From the NCBI RefSeq assembly GCF_904067045.1, contig NZ_CAJFDC010000036.1, forward strand, positions 946,001-1,010,000: a stretch of 64,000 bases of DNA, in the 5' to 3' direction. The position numbers and the translations under genes were made by a program. The notes under the pieces are model-generated. The model saw nothing but the letters and a program-made list of their open reading frames with translations. It was not told the DNA's origin and did not search any database. Of this stretch, positions 42,485 to 53,474 are shown piece by piece. Every line of letters begins with the position of its first letter. Position 1 is the stretch's first letter. The DNA comes from Pseudomonas sp. FEN (GTDB lineage: Bacteria; Pseudomonadota; Gammaproteobacteria; Pseudomonadales; Pseudomonadaceae).

Positions 42485-44389
42485 TCAGGCCAGGACCTCG
42501 GCCAGGTCGCCCTTGGATTCCAGCCAGGTCTTGCGATCGCCCGCACGCTTCTTCGCCAGCAGCATGTCCATCATTTCCGAGGTGGCTTCGAAATCGTCCA
42601 GGGTCAACTGCACCAGGCGCCGGGTGTTCGGATCCATGGTGGTTTCCCGCAGTTGTGGCGGGTTCATCTCACCCAGGCCCTTGAAGCGGGTGACCTGTGG
42701 CTTGCCGCGCTTCTTCTCGGCCACCAGGCGGTCGAGAATACCGTCACGCTCGGCTTCGTCGAGGGCATAGAAGATCTCCTTGCCCAGGTCGATGCGATAC
42801 AGCGGCGGCATCGCCACGTAGACATGACCGGCATCCACCAGCGGACGGAAATGCTGGACGAACAGGGCACAGAGCAGGGTCGCGATGTGCAGGCCGTCGG
42901 AGTCGGCGTCGGCGAGGATGCAGATCTTGCCATAGCGCAGCTGGCTCATGTCCGCCGCGCCCGGATCGACGCCGATGGCCACGGCAATGTTGTGCACTTC
43001 CTGGCTGGCGAGCACTTCGCTGCCGTCGACTTCCCAGGTGTTGAGGATCTTCCCGCGCAATGGCAGGATCGCCTGGAACTCCTTGTCCCGCGCCTGCTTG
43101 GCCGAACCGCCGGCGGAATCACCCTCCACCAGGAACAACTCGGAACGCATCGGGTCCTGCCCGGCGCAATCAGCCAGCTTGCCCGGCAGCGCCGGCCCCT
43201 GGGTGATGCGCTTGCGTTCGACCTTCTTGCTGGCTTTCAGGCGCCGACCGGCGTTGTTGATCGCCAGCTCCGCCAGTTGCATGCCCAGCTCGGGGTTGGC
43301 GTTGAGCCACAGACTGAAGGCGTCCTTGACCACTCCGGAGACGAACGCGGCCGCCTCACGGGAGGACAGGCGCTCCTTGGTCTGGCCGGAGAACTGCGGC
43401 TCCTGCATCTTCATCGACAGGACAAAGGCAATCCGCTCCCAGACGTCTTCCGGCGCCAGCTTCACGCCACGCGGCAGCAGGCTGCGGAATTCACAGAACT
43501 CGCGCATGGCATCGAGCAGGCCCTGGCGCAAGCCATTGACATGGGTCCCGCCCTGGGCCGTGGGGATCAGGTTGACATAGCTTTCCTGGACGCTGTCGCC
43601 GCCTTCGGGCAACCACAGCAGGGCCCAGTCCACCGCCTCCTTGTTACCGGAGAGGCTGCCGCAGAACGGCTCGTCCGGCAGCCGCTCGAATTCGCTGACC
43701 GCATCCACCAGATAGGAACGCAGGCCGTCTTCATAATGCCACTCGACCTTCTCCCCGCTGGCCTTGTCCTCGAAACTGACCAGCAGCCCCGGGCACAATA
43801 CCGCCTTGGCCTTGAGCACATGCTTGAGACGGCTGACGGAGAACTTCGGCGAATCGAAATACTTGGGGTCCGGCGCAAAGTACACGCTGGTGCCGGTGTT
43901 GCGCTTGCCAACGGTGCCGATGATTTCCAACTCGGTGGCCTTGTAGCCATCGGCGAAGGTCATCTGGTATTCGTTGCCGTCGCGCTTGACCCTGACCCGC
44001 ACCTGGTTCGACAAGGCGTTGACCACGGAAATCCCCACGCCGTGCAGGCCACCGGAGAACTGGTAGTTCTTGTTGGAGAACTTGCCGCCGGCGTGCAGCT
44101 TGGTGAGGATCAGTTCAACGCCCGACACACCCTCTTCTGGATGGATGTCCACCGGCATGCCGCGCCCGTCGTCGGACACTTCCAGGGAATGGTCGGCGTG
44201 CAGGATGACCTGCACCGATTTCGCATGCCCGGCCAAGGCTTCGTCGACACTGTTGTCGATGACTTCCTGGGCAAGGTGGTTCGGCCGACTGGTGTCGGTG
44301 TACATGCCCGGGCGTTTGCGCACCGGGTCGAGGCCCGAGAGGACTTCGATGGCGTCTGCGTTATAAGAGCTAGCGCTGGGAGTGGCCAT
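42485..44389 (-). CDS. parE: DNA topoisomerase IV subunit B
   Basis: A 634-residue ATPase subunit of topoisomerase IV. The GHKL ATPase region contains DPVRKRPGMYTDTSRPNHLA, EVIDNSVDEALAGHA and DDGRGMPVDIHPEEG. The Toprim domain contains LFLVEGDSAGGSAKQARDKE and later DADSDGLHIATLL. The C-terminal end PQLRETTMDPNTRRLVQLTL is standard. It follows the yqiA-like gene by about 60 bases on the same strand and precedes parC, so yqiA-parE-parC may form one operon. Confidence 0.97.
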   Translation of the reverse strand: MATPSASSYNADAIEVLSGLDPVRKRPGMYTDTSRPNHLAQEVIDNSVDEALAGHAKSVQVILHADHSLEVSDDGRGMPVDIHPEEGVSGVELILTKLHAGGKFSNKNYQFSGGLHGVGISVVNALSNQVRVRVKRDGNEYQMTFADGYKATELEIIGTVGKRNTGTSVYFAPDPKYFDSPKFSVSRLKHVLKAKAVLCPGLLVSFEDKASGEKVEWHYEDGLRSYLVDAVSEFERLPDEPFCGSLSGNKEAVDWALLWLPEGGDSVQESYVNLIPTAQGGTHVNGLRQGLLDAMREFCEFRSLLPRGVKLAPEDVWERIAFVLSMKMQEPQFSGQTKERLSSREAAAFVSGVVKDAFSLWLNANPELGMQLAELAINNAGRRLKASKKVERKRITQGPALPGKLADCAGQDPMRSELFLVEGDSAGGSAKQARDKEFQAILPLRGKILNTWEVDGSEVLASQEVHNIAVAIGVDPGAADMSQLRYGKICILADADSDGLHIATLLCALFVQHFRPLVDAGHVYVAMPPLYRIDLGKEIFYALDEAERDGILDRLVAEKKRGKPQVTRFKGLGEMNPPQLRETTMDPNTRRLVQLTLDDFEATSEMMDMLLAKKRAGDRKTWLESKGDLAEVLA

Positions 44390-44451
44390 GGGGTCTCGTC
44401 GTCAGTCGTCTATGAATAGGGGTCATTCTCAAGGCTCCGCGCTTCAAGGCA

Positions 44452-45060
44452 TCAGAGCAGCGAGAAGTCGATCGCCTGGTATGTATCGGCACCGATGCCG
44501 GCAAAGCTGAGCAAGGCCGGCAATTGTTGGGCAAAGCCCTGGAAACTATGATCGCCGCCGGCCTGGATACGCAAGGCACAAGCCCGGTAATACTGCTGGG
44601 TGGCACGATAATCCAGGGTTTCGTCGGCGGTCTGCAGCCAGACCTGGAAACGTTGCGGGTCCTGCGGGGCCGGAACTTCCAGCTCGGCCAGGGCCGTCAC
44701 GTGATCGATGCTCAGGTCCCAGGTCTCGCCACTGTAGAGGTTCTGCTGGGGCCCAAGGTAGCCATCGAACATCCGATGCGGCGCCACCGCCGGGTTGACC
44801 AGCAATGCCTTCAGGCCATGGCGCTCGGCCAGGCACGTCGCATAGTAGCCGCCGAGCGAGCTGCCGACCAGCAGTGGACGACCGAGTTCGGCAATCGCGG
44901 TGTCCAACTGGACCATCGCCTGGCGTGGATGATGATGCAAGGCCGGCACCCGCAACCGCGCGGCCAGGCCCAGGCGCTCCATCAGCAGGATCAGCTGGCT
45001 GGCTTTCTTCGACAGCGGTGAGCTATTGAAACCGTGGATATACAGGATCGAACCGGACAT
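44452..45060 (-). CDS. yqiA: YqiA-type esterase
   Basis: A 202-residue alpha/beta-hydrolase of the UPF0227/YqiA family, esterases acting on short acyl or palmitoyl-CoA substrates in vitro. The N-terminal ILYIHGFNSSPLSKKASQLI, the nucleophile elbow GSSLGGYYAT (Ser in G-S-S-L-G-G), the acid residue near ADETLDYRAT and the late His in AGGDHSFQGF make up a plausible catalytic triad. The ATG at 45060 has GGAGAG upstream; five additional in-frame residues are rejected. It lies between cpdA and parE, as in many gammaproteobacteria. Confidence 0.9.
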   Translation of the reverse strand: MSGSILYIHGFNSSPLSKKASQLILLMERLGLAARLRVPALHHHPRQAMVQLDTAIAELGRPLLVGSSLGGYYATCLAERHGLKALLVNPAVAPHRMFDGYLGPQQNLYSGETWDLSIDHVTALAELEVPAPQDPQRFQVWLQTADETLDYRATQQYYRACALRIQAGGDHSFQGFAQQLPALLSFAGIGADTYQAIDFSLL

Positions 45061-45191
45061 CTGATCGCTCTCCATTGGCAGGTTCCCGTCAACCGACAGC
45101 CAGGCACCGCACAGACAAAGACGCGCAGTTTAGCCTGACTCCGGCGCCCTGACTCGCCTTGAGACGTTTCCTACTTATTAAGAAGAAGCGG

Positions 45192-46025
45192 TCAGTAGCC
45201 CGTACCGCCGTAATCGACCTCGAAATCGAAGCCCTGGACCCGGGAAACCGCGGTCTCCAACCGTCCGTCCGGATACAGGCGCAGCCAGCGATAGCCCGGG
45301 GCCTTGTCGTCGACCTTGAAGGCCTGGCTGCCCGGCGCGAATTGCACGCAAGTAGAGGGCGAAGCCAGCAGGCGCACACCGTTGCGCTCGCGGTCCAGCT
45401 CCTGGTGGATATGCCCCCAGAGCAGCGCCCGTACCTGGGGAAAGCGATCCAGCACGGCGAACAGCGCTTCCGGATTGCGCAAGCCGATGGGCTCCATCCA
45501 GGCGCAATCGATGGAAATCGGATGGTGATGGAAACACACCAGGTGATGGCGCTGCGGCGCCTCGCTCAGCGATTGCGCCAGCAGTTGCAACTGTTCGTCC
45601 TGCAGATAGCCCGGTACCGAGCCGGGCACGGCGGAATCAAGCAGGATAATCCGCCAATTGCCGATATCCACCACCGGTTCGAGCAGATCGCTGTGGTGAG
45701 CGGCCTCGGCCATTTCCCGCAACTCATCATGATTGCCGGGGAACCAGCGAGCCGGTGCCGGGATGACCTCGCTCATCTCGCGAAACTGCCGATAGGACGC
45801 CACCGTGCCGTCCTGAGACAGATCACCACTGGCCAGCACCAGGTCGATCCGGGGCTGCTCGGCCAGTACACAGTCGATAACCCGTTGCAGACTGTCCCGG
45901 GTATTCATGCCCAACAGCGTACCGTCCGACTCGGCAAACAGATGGCTGTCGGACAGTTGCACCAGCAACACGGCGTCCGCGGGGGGCGACTGAGTGGATA
46001 CGCTCGGCAAGATGCTCTCCTGCAA
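45192..46025 (-). CDS. cpdA: 3',5'-cyclic AMP phosphodiesterase
   Basis: A 277-residue metallophosphoesterase that hydrolyses cAMP and so tunes Vfr/Crp signalling. Metal-binding motifs are visible in order: LSDSHLF, ASGDLSQDG, PGNHDELR, CFHHHPI and LWGHIHQEL. It begins MQESILPSVSTQSPPADAVL. It normally follows the DUF1249 gene directly in pseudomonads, but here 2 kb containing two foreign-looking genes intervene, so its promoter arrangement must differ from that of close relatives. Confidence 0.94.
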   Translation of the reverse strand: MQESILPSVSTQSPPADAVLLVQLSDSHLFAESDGTLLGMNTRDSLQRVIDCVLAEQPRIDLVLASGDLSQDGTVASYRQFREMSEVIPAPARWFPGNHDELREMAEAAHHSDLLEPVVDIGNWRIILLDSAVPGSVPGYLQDEQLQLLAQSLSEAPQRHHLVCFHHHPISIDCAWMEPIGLRNPEALFAVLDRFPQVRALLWGHIHQELDRERNGVRLLASPSTCVQFAPGSQAFKVDDKAPGYRWLRLYPDGRLETAVSRVQGFDFEVDYGGTGY

Positions 46026-46126
46026 AATACTGAGGGGGCGTTCTGGACGCTTCGATCAAGAAATCGCGCCGCAAGCAATTATGGTCGGAGAATTGGCAAA
46101 GAGGAAATAGGAGAACCGGACACACT

Positions 46127-46250
46127 TCACATTAAACCGGATACAACCTGCAAATCGCCATGGGCCTTGGCGATCGCGGCGCTCGACAAGGCCAGCCCGC
46201 GGCGCCCGACCTTGTTTCAGAGCAGGATGCCGGAGGGGGCGGAGTAAAAG
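46127..46250 (-). pseudogene. Possible remnant of a histidine kinase ATPase end
   Basis: Within the 277-base gap upstream of cpdA, the minus strand in one frame reads NFYSAPSGILL, a stop codon, then NKVGRRGLALSSAAIAKAHG and DLQVVSGLM. The second part resembles the G2 box and following helix of histidine kinase ATPase domains (G-x-G-L-A-L .. I-x-x-A-H-G). Two in-frame stops and no upstream domain make it at best a relic. The match is short and could be chance. Confidence 0.28.
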
Positions 46251-46302
46251 TTTCAGGTGATCTTGTCGCCCGACTTTCGCCGGGGCGAGGAACCCGCAAG
46301 AT

Positions 46303-47352
46303 TCAAGATTGCAGAATCATTTTGGGCGCCGGCACAACGTCAAGTTGCGCCAAAAATTGCGCCCAGACTTTTTCGGGCTGCATGGATTGCACAAAACAGG
46401 CTGACTCCGCCGCTATCTTGCACTTTTGCCGGTAGCAAGGCACACATTCAAATTCAGCGAGCAAATGTCGCTGATGCAATCCCGTTGCCCCGATTAAAGC
46501 AGGATCCGTTGCCCCATAAAGATGAACAGCAGGCTTATCAAGCGCGGCAGCCACATGCCCAAGCCCGGTATCGACACAAATAGCGCCGGCGGATCGTGAA
46601 ATCATCGCCGCTTGTTGAGTGATCGACAAACGCGGCAATACCGTTGTACCTGATGACGCCTCGGCCAGCCGATTCGCGCGGGCTTGCTCATTGGCATTCC
46701 CCCACGGTAAAACAACATGATAGCCGGCTTGCACAGCTATTTTAATCAATTGTTGCCAATACCGCTCCGGCCAATGCTTGGCATCCCAGGTAGTACTATG
46801 AACGAACACCAAATAGGGCGAAGGCAGTGCAATAGGCAAGGCAGGTAATTGTTGCTGATCAATAGAAAAATCAGGCAATGAATCAGGCACCGTATAACCT
46901 AACGCCTTGGCAAACAGTTGACGCTGCCTGGCAATGGCATGCTGCTTGAGTGGAATCGTAAAGGTTTTATGACAAACCAGGTGCGCAAATTTTTCCCTGG
47001 CGCTGTGCCGATCCATCCCGCAACGCAAGCCACGAGTAAAACTCATGACAATGGCGCTTTTCAAGTTATTTTGCGCGTCAATGACGACATCATACTTCTT
47101 TGCGCGAACGTGTTTCCACAGCGCACTCAACTCACCCGTTTTAATACTTTTCCATAGATCGCGCCGCCAACGACGATGAGCCGTTGTGATCAGGGTATTA
47201 ACTGCGGGATGCAACTTGGCGATTTCAGCAAACGCCTCGTCCACGACCCAATCGAATTGAATGCCAGGAATAGCGTTGACGGCATCGGTAATAGCAGGAA
47301 GGGCGTGAACCAAATCGCCCATGGAGGTGAGCTTGACAACCAGAACATTCAT
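46303..47352 (-). CDS. Heptosyltransferase I-like glycosyltransferase (GT9)
   Basis: A 349-residue cytoplasmic or membrane-peripheral enzyme resembling WaaC, which adds heptose to Kdo in LPS inner core. It begins MNVLVVKLTSMGDLVHALPA, the GT9 acceptor-side motif. The donor-binding half includes FVHSTTWDAKHWPERYWQQL and DTGLGHVAAALDKPAVHLYG, both typical. It is outside the waa locus, low in GC compared with neighbours, and overlaps the upstream oxygenase gene by four bases (ATGA). It may be a second heptosyltransferase acquired by transfer; the acceptor is unknown. Confidence 0.85.
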   Translation of the reverse strand: MNVLVVKLTSMGDLVHALPAITDAVNAIPGIQFDWVVDEAFAEIAKLHPAVNTLITTAHRRWRRDLWKSIKTGELSALWKHVRAKKYDVVIDAQNNLKSAIVMSFTRGLRCGMDRHSAREKFAHLVCHKTFTIPLKQHAIARQRQLFAKALGYTVPDSLPDFSIDQQQLPALPIALPSPYLVFVHSTTWDAKHWPERYWQQLIKIAVQAGYHVVLPWGNANEQARANRLAEASSGTTVLPRLSITQQAAMISRSAGAICVDTGLGHVAAALDKPAVHLYGATDPALIGATGLHQRHLLAEFECVPCYRQKCKIAAESACFVQSMQPEKVWAQFLAQLDVVPAPKMILQS

Positions 47353-48032
47353 GAAATTCTATTACCGAATAAACGCCTGCGCCACGCCTTGAATTTTGCA
47401 GAAAACCCGTGACGCTTTGCATGTTTATTCAGCGCGGCCTCACTGACAACATAATTTAATTGCAAGACCTTACGCGTCCCCAAAAATGTTTTATGACCAT
47501 GCCAACCATTTTCAGTCACTTTAAAAAGCAACAAGGTACCCGCTTGGGGAGGCACCTCGGCAAAATAATTATCCAGATCATGATCATTATTCAGCAAGCG
47601 CAAGCGACCGCCATCAGACTGCCAATCTTCATTCATATACAACAGCACGGTAATCAATTTACTTTTACTGTCGGTATGAATGCGCCCATCTTTATGATCC
47701 GACTTGCCGCGCACCGTGATCATGACCGGCTTATCAGACAGATCGATTGCAAACTTCTCGGCAATCACCTGACGAAAGGCATCGCTTTTCAGTTCATCAA
47801 TGAGTTTAGCGAAATACCCGCCATATTGGACGGTCGTTAATGGAAAGCTACCCGCATCTTCAACAAGTGGAAAATCCTGTTGAACCCTCGACAGAAACTC
47901 GCTTGACAGCACATTACCAACAATGCTATGCGGAAAGGGCGATAACTGAACCGGGGTCGCCTTTATAGCAACAAGATCAATGATTTCGCAGTTCATCATA
48001 TAATCAATTCTAAAAGTTTCGAATTTCTCCAT
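47349..48032 (-). CDS. 2OG-Fe(II) oxygenase
   Basis: A 227-residue protein of the prolyl-4-hydroxylase-like 2-oxoglutarate/iron dioxygenase superfamily. The iron site is visible as HTD in GRIHTDSKSKLITVLLYMN and a distal His in ENGWHGHKTFLGTRKVLQLN, where the Arg would hold 2-oxoglutarate. The C-terminus is basic (KRHGFSAKFKAWRRRLFGN). The substrate is unknown; tight coupling to a heptosyltransferase suggests a sugar or LPS modification. Internal ATGs near codons 12-13 are alternative starts, and none has a strong ribosome site. The AT-rich composition matches its partner and contrasts with nudF and cpdA. Confidence 0.82.
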   Translation of the reverse strand: MEKFETFRIDYMMNCEIIDLVAIKATPVQLSPFPHSIVGNVLSSEFLSRVQQDFPLVEDAGSFPLTTVQYGGYFAKLIDELKSDAFRQVIAEKFAIDLSDKPVMITVRGKSDHKDGRIHTDSKSKLITVLLYMNEDWQSDGGRLRLLNNDHDLDNYFAEVPPQAGTLLLFKVTENGWHGHKTFLGTRKVLQLNYVVSEAALNKHAKRHGFSAKFKAWRRRLFGNRIS

Positions 48033-48061
48033 TTTACCAGTAATTTTTTGACGGCACTATC

Positions 48062-48514
48062 CTAGCGAACCACCTCGAACTCATGTCCACAGGCCAGGCA
48101 GTGACTCAGCCACTCGCCCAGGAACACATTGAGCTGGGCTTTCTCATCCGGCTGGTGCATGGCCGAGTTCGGATACGGATAGATACTGCGAAAGCGCCGC
48201 GCATGCTCGGCACTGATCACCTCGGCCATGCGCGCATCATGGTAGACCTGTACCTGCAACTGCGGCACCGGCAACCAGGGCAGGCTATGTTCCTGACGTA
48301 CCAGCAAGGTGGTGGTGTAAGGACAATCCTGCAACACCTCCAGCGCCAACACCCCGAGCATCTGGTCGCCCTGGGTCACGGCAATGCGGCGCGCGCGCTG
48401 CTGCTCGCGCATCTGCGGCAACAGCCGCATCAGGCGCGCATAGTTGGCCTCACAGGCGGCTTGCAACCCGATCAGGTCAACCCGATAACGTTCGCGCAGC
48501 AGACTTACGACCAT
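48062..48514 (-). CDS. DUF1249 family protein (YqiB-like)
   Basis: A 150-residue protein of unknown function. The family is recognisable by the N-terminal YRVDLIGLQAACEANYARLM, the central TTTLLVRQEHSLPWLPVPQL and the ending FLGEWLSHCLACGHEFEV. It overlaps the end of nudF by ten bases, the order nudF-DUF1249 being the same as E. coli nudF-yqiB. In E. coli and Pseudomonas cpdA follows directly; here an AT-rich insertion separates them. Confidence 0.88.
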   Translation of the reverse strand: MVVSLLRERYRVDLIGLQAACEANYARLMRLLPQMREQQRARRIAVTQGDQMLGVLALEVLQDCPYTTTLLVRQEHSLPWLPVPQLQVQVYHDARMAEVISAEHARRFRSIYPYPNSAMHQPDEKAQLNVFLGEWLSHCLACGHEFEVVR

Positions 48515-49122
48515 AACCCCCTCACTTCAGCACGGTTCAATGCCAGCCATTGCAAGGCAATGATCGACGCCGCATTGGCAATTCGCCCATCGCGCACGGC
48601 TTGCAAGGCGTCTTCGAAAGCCCAGACCGTGGCACGGATATCTTCATTTTCTTCTGCCAGCCCGTAGAGACCGCCAGCCCCTTCGGTGTCACAACGCCCC
48701 AGGTACAAATGCACCAACTCGTTGCTGCCACCCGGCGACGGAAAGTACCGGGAAATCGGCCACAGGGCGGTCAGATTCAGGTCAGCTTCCTCCTGTGCCT
48801 CGCGGTGGGCAACCTCTTCCGGCTGTTCGTCCTTGTCGATCAGGCCGGCGACCAGCTCAATCATCCAGGGATTCTCGGCCTTGCCCATGGCACCGACCCG
48901 GAACTGCTCCAGCAACAACACTTCATCACGCCTGGCATCGTAGGGCAGGACGCACACCGCATCATGCCGGACAAAGACCTCGCGGTTGATCGGGTTGCCC
49001 ATGCCACCGTCAAACAGTTCATGGCGCAGGTGCAGCCGATCAAGGCGGTAGAACCCCTTGAAGCAGTTCTCCCGCAGGATGACCTCGACCGTGGTCGGGC
49101 TGGTCCTGGTGATGTCCGTCAT
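48505..49122 (-). CDS. nudF: ADP-ribose pyrophosphatase
   Basis: A 205-residue Nudix hydrolase that splits ADP-ribose and related nucleotide sugars. The Nudix box is GLIDKDEQPEEVAHREAQEE followed by Ala-Asp-Leu. The upstream segment LLEQFRVGAMGKAENPWMIE and the Pro-Gly-Gly segment (RYFPSPGGSNELVHLYLGRC) are family-typical. I chose the ATG at 49122 (MTDITRTSPTTVEV) because GGGGA lies five bases upstream; ATGs at 49134 and 49125 are in frame. The gene is divergent from the RsiV-like lipoprotein. Confidence 0.93.
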   Translation of the reverse strand: MTDITRTSPTTVEVILRENCFKGFYRLDRLHLRHELFDGGMGNPINREVFVRHDAVCVLPYDARRDEVLLLEQFRVGAMGKAENPWMIELVAGLIDKDEQPEEVAHREAQEEADLNLTALWPISRYFPSPGGSNELVHLYLGRCDTEGAGGLYGLAEENEDIRATVWAFEDALQAVRDGRIANAASIIALQWLALNRAEVRGLWS

Positions 49123-49331
49123 CATGTTCCCCATTGTGATAGCAGCGAGGCACGCCCTCGACTTCGCGCCATCCTAACGCGCCGAAGTGCCATGATGCAG
49201 CCCCTTTCCCCTCGCCGGGATAGACGGGCACCCCTGAAACCTACTCTAATTAGCTTAGTGGCGAACCGAGTACGCCGCTGACAGTCGAAGCACGATCACT
49301 TGACCTTTTCTTTCGCTGACGAAGGACACCC

Positions 49332-50072
49332 ATGTCGTTTTTTAAAATCGCCGCGCTGGCGGCAATCGCCCTGACCCTGGGCGCCTGCCAGAGCCTGTTC
49401 CAGCCGAGCCTGAAAACCCCGTTGAGCGTCAAGAACGACACCTCCGAACAGATCAAGCCAGGCTGCAACGATCCGGATTGCCCACTGGTGAACATCGATA
49501 CCGTGCACTTCCCCGACGAGCCGCAACTGGATGCCGCGGTGGAGCGGGCGCTGCTACAGATGGGCCGCACCTCGGCCGACGCGCCATTGCCGGCCTCGCT
49601 CAAGGCTTATCGCGAACAGTTCCTCGCCAGCGCCAAAAGCCGCCACGGCAGCTACTTGCAAGCCAAGGTACGCGAGCAGCATGACGGCTTGGTGATCATC
49701 GAACTCGCCAGCTACCTGGACGACGGCAACGAACAAGGCACGCCAGGACGCGGCTTCCTCACCTGGTCGCGCCAGGATCACAAGGCCCTGAGCTTGCAGG
49801 ACATGCTGCTGCCAGGCCAGGAAGAGACGTTCTGGAAACTCGCCAAGGTTGCCCATAACAACTGGCAGATCGGCAACCGGCTGGACCAGGATTTCATCGC
49901 GTCATGGCCCTTCCGGAAAACCCCGAATGTCACCCTGGCCAGCGACGGCATGATCCTCAAGTACAACGTGACAACCATTGCCCCTTACGCCATGGGCCTG
50001 ATCGAAATGAGTATTCCCTACCAGCGCCTCAACGGCGTGCTCAAGCCCGAGCTGTTCCCCGCTCGGCGCTGA
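49332..50072 (+). CDS. RsiV/DUF3298-family lipoprotein
   Basis: A 246-residue predicted lipoprotein with signal peptide MSFFKIAALAAIALTLGACQ and a lipobox LGAC. The mature part matches DUF3298/RsiV-like extracytoplasmic proteins: SYLQAKVREQHDGLVIIELA, then LTWSRQDHKALSLQDMLLPG and SDGMILKYNVTTIAPYAMGL. In Bacillus, RsiV is an anti-sigma factor that senses lysozyme, but this form has no cytoplasmic anti-sigma domain, so it shares only the outer domain and its role is open. Its end overlaps the end of cytX on the other strand by 32 bases. Confidence 0.82.
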   Translation: MSFFKIAALAAIALTLGACQSLFQPSLKTPLSVKNDTSEQIKPGCNDPDCPLVNIDTVHFPDEPQLDAAVERALLQMGRTSADAPLPASLKAYREQFLASAKSRHGSYLQAKVREQHDGLVIIELASYLDDGNEQGTPGRGFLTWSRQDHKALSLQDMLLPGQEETFWKLAKVAHNNWQIGNRLDQDFIASWPFRKTPNVTLASDGMILKYNVTTIAPYAMGLIEMSIPYQRLNGVLKPELFPARR

Positions 50073-51330
50073 AGACTCGGCCGAGCAGCCCTTGCAGCAA
50101 CCCCGCCAGCACCAGTGATGGCAGGGTTGCGCCCAACTCCGGATGGAAGTTGGCCAGCCAGTGATAGGTCGCCACACCCCCCAGCCAGGCCAGCAGCGCC
50201 GGCCAGCGCAACAACGACGAAGCCCCCCTGACGCCGCGCCCGCGCAGGATGAAGTGATCCACCAGCACCACACCGAACAGCGGCGCGAACACCGAACCGA
50301 TCAGCAGCAGGAAGTTCTGGTATTGCGCCAACGGTGCGAAGCAGGCGATCAGGGTGCAGAGCACGCCAATGGCCAGGGCCAGGTGCTCGACTTTCCAGCG
50401 CAGCAGGATGCCGCTGGAAACCGCCGCCGAGTGGATATCGGCAAAGGCGTTTTCCGACTCGTCGAGCAGGATCAGCAGCAGTGGAATGCCCAGCCCGGCA
50501 CCCGCCAGGGCCAGCAACAAGGCATTGGTTTCCCCGCTGGGGGCAAACGCCAGGGTATAGGCGACACCCAGGCTCATCAGCCAGAAGTTGCCGACCAGAA
50601 AGCCCAGTGCCGTGCCACCGAACACGCTTTGCGCGCGCTTGCCGAAACGCGAGTAATCGGCGATCAACGGCAGCCAGGACAGCGGCATGGCAATGGCGAT
50701 ATCAAAGCCCACGGCAAACGGCATCGAACCGTCCCCCGCCTGCGCCCACAACGCCACCAGGTCGGCCTTGGCGAACAGGTTCCAGGTCAGCCAGAGACAG
50801 GCCGCCAGCAGCAACCAGATGCCCCATTTGCGCAGGATCTTGCGCACGAAGGTCAAGGGGCCGCTGACCGCCAGCAAGGTCGCCAGAGCGCCGAACAGCA
50901 GGGTCCAGAGTAACGGTTTGGCCAGCAGGCTGCCGTCACTGAACGCCCGGGCGCCCAGCAGGCTGGCCGCATCGCGCATGACGATGATTTCGAACGCGCC
51001 CCAACCCACCAGTTGCAGCAGGTTGAGCAGCGCCGGCAGGCTGGCGCCGTAGTGGCCGAGGCTGAGCTTCAGCGCGGCCATCGAGGCCAGTCCGGTGTCG
51101 CTGCCGATCACGCCGACGGCGGCCAGCAGCAGAACGCCCACCACGCTGCCGAGCAAGATCGCCAGCAACGCGCCGGACAGGCCAAGGCCCGGCGCCAGCA
51201 AGGCACCGGTCTGCAGGACCATCAGGCCGATACCGAGGGAGAACCACAGGGAAAACAGATCGCGCGCGCCGAACACACGCTTGTCGGCGGGGACCGCGAG
51301 ATCGGGGGAATAGGTGCTGGGAGTGTTCAA
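50041..51330 (-). CDS. cytX: Putative hydroxymethylpyrimidine transporter CytX
   Basis: A 429-residue inner-membrane permease of the NCS1 family (cytosine/purine permeases) with about 12 hydrophobic helices. It contains the family segments RVFGARDLFSLWFSLGIGLM and PLSWLPLIADYSRF. The start codon appears to be a TTG at 51330 with a poor ribosome site, so translation may be coupled or weak. It lies about 100 bases after thiC on the same strand, downstream of the same TPP riboswitch, which supports the known role of CytX in uptake of the thiamine pyrimidine precursor. The assignment is from family and context. Confidence 0.88.
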   Translation of the reverse strand: MNTPSTYSPDLAVPADKRVFGARDLFSLWFSLGIGLMVLQTGALLAPGLGLSGALLAILLGSVVGVLLLAAVGVIGSDTGLASMAALKLSLGHYGASLPALLNLLQLVGWGAFEIIVMRDAASLLGARAFSDGSLLAKPLLWTLLFGALATLLAVSGPLTFVRKILRKWGIWLLLAACLWLTWNLFAKADLVALWAQAGDGSMPFAVGFDIAIAMPLSWLPLIADYSRFGKRAQSVFGGTALGFLVGNFWLMSLGVAYTLAFAPSGETNALLLALAGAGLGIPLLLILLDESENAFADIHSAAVSSGILLRWKVEHLALAIGVLCTLIACFAPLAQYQNFLLLIGSVFAPLFGVVLVDHFILRGRGVRGASSLLRWPALLAWLGGVATYHWLANFHPELGATLPSLVLAGLLQGLLGRVFSAERGTARA

Positions 51331-51390
51331 GAGGGTTGGCCCAAGGGAAGGAGATAGGTGTTTTTTATCGTGAGAGCATCCTTGCCCACG

Positions 51391-51412
51391 AAAGGGCCCT
51401 TACAGGCCCCCT
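51391..51412 (-). terminator. Weak hairpin between thiC and cytX
   Basis: On the minus strand GGGGGCCTGTAAGGGCCC is followed by TTT, forming a five- to six-pair GC stem with a short U tract. It could attenuate read-through from thiC into cytX. Confidence 0.4.
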
Positions 51413-51428
51413 ATTACTTCAGATCGCG

Positions 51429-53318
<1,890 letters not shown>

Positions 53319-53474
53319 CACGGCTCTCCAGACGGCATCCAGGGGGATTGTCGGGACGAACCTGAAGGCACGGACACACCCGGACGGGTGCTGTGCTCTA
53401 TCCTGGCGAACGCTGTTCGATTGTCGAACAACATCCCGGACAAAGCACAAGAGGACTCGCCGGGGGACGAGAAA

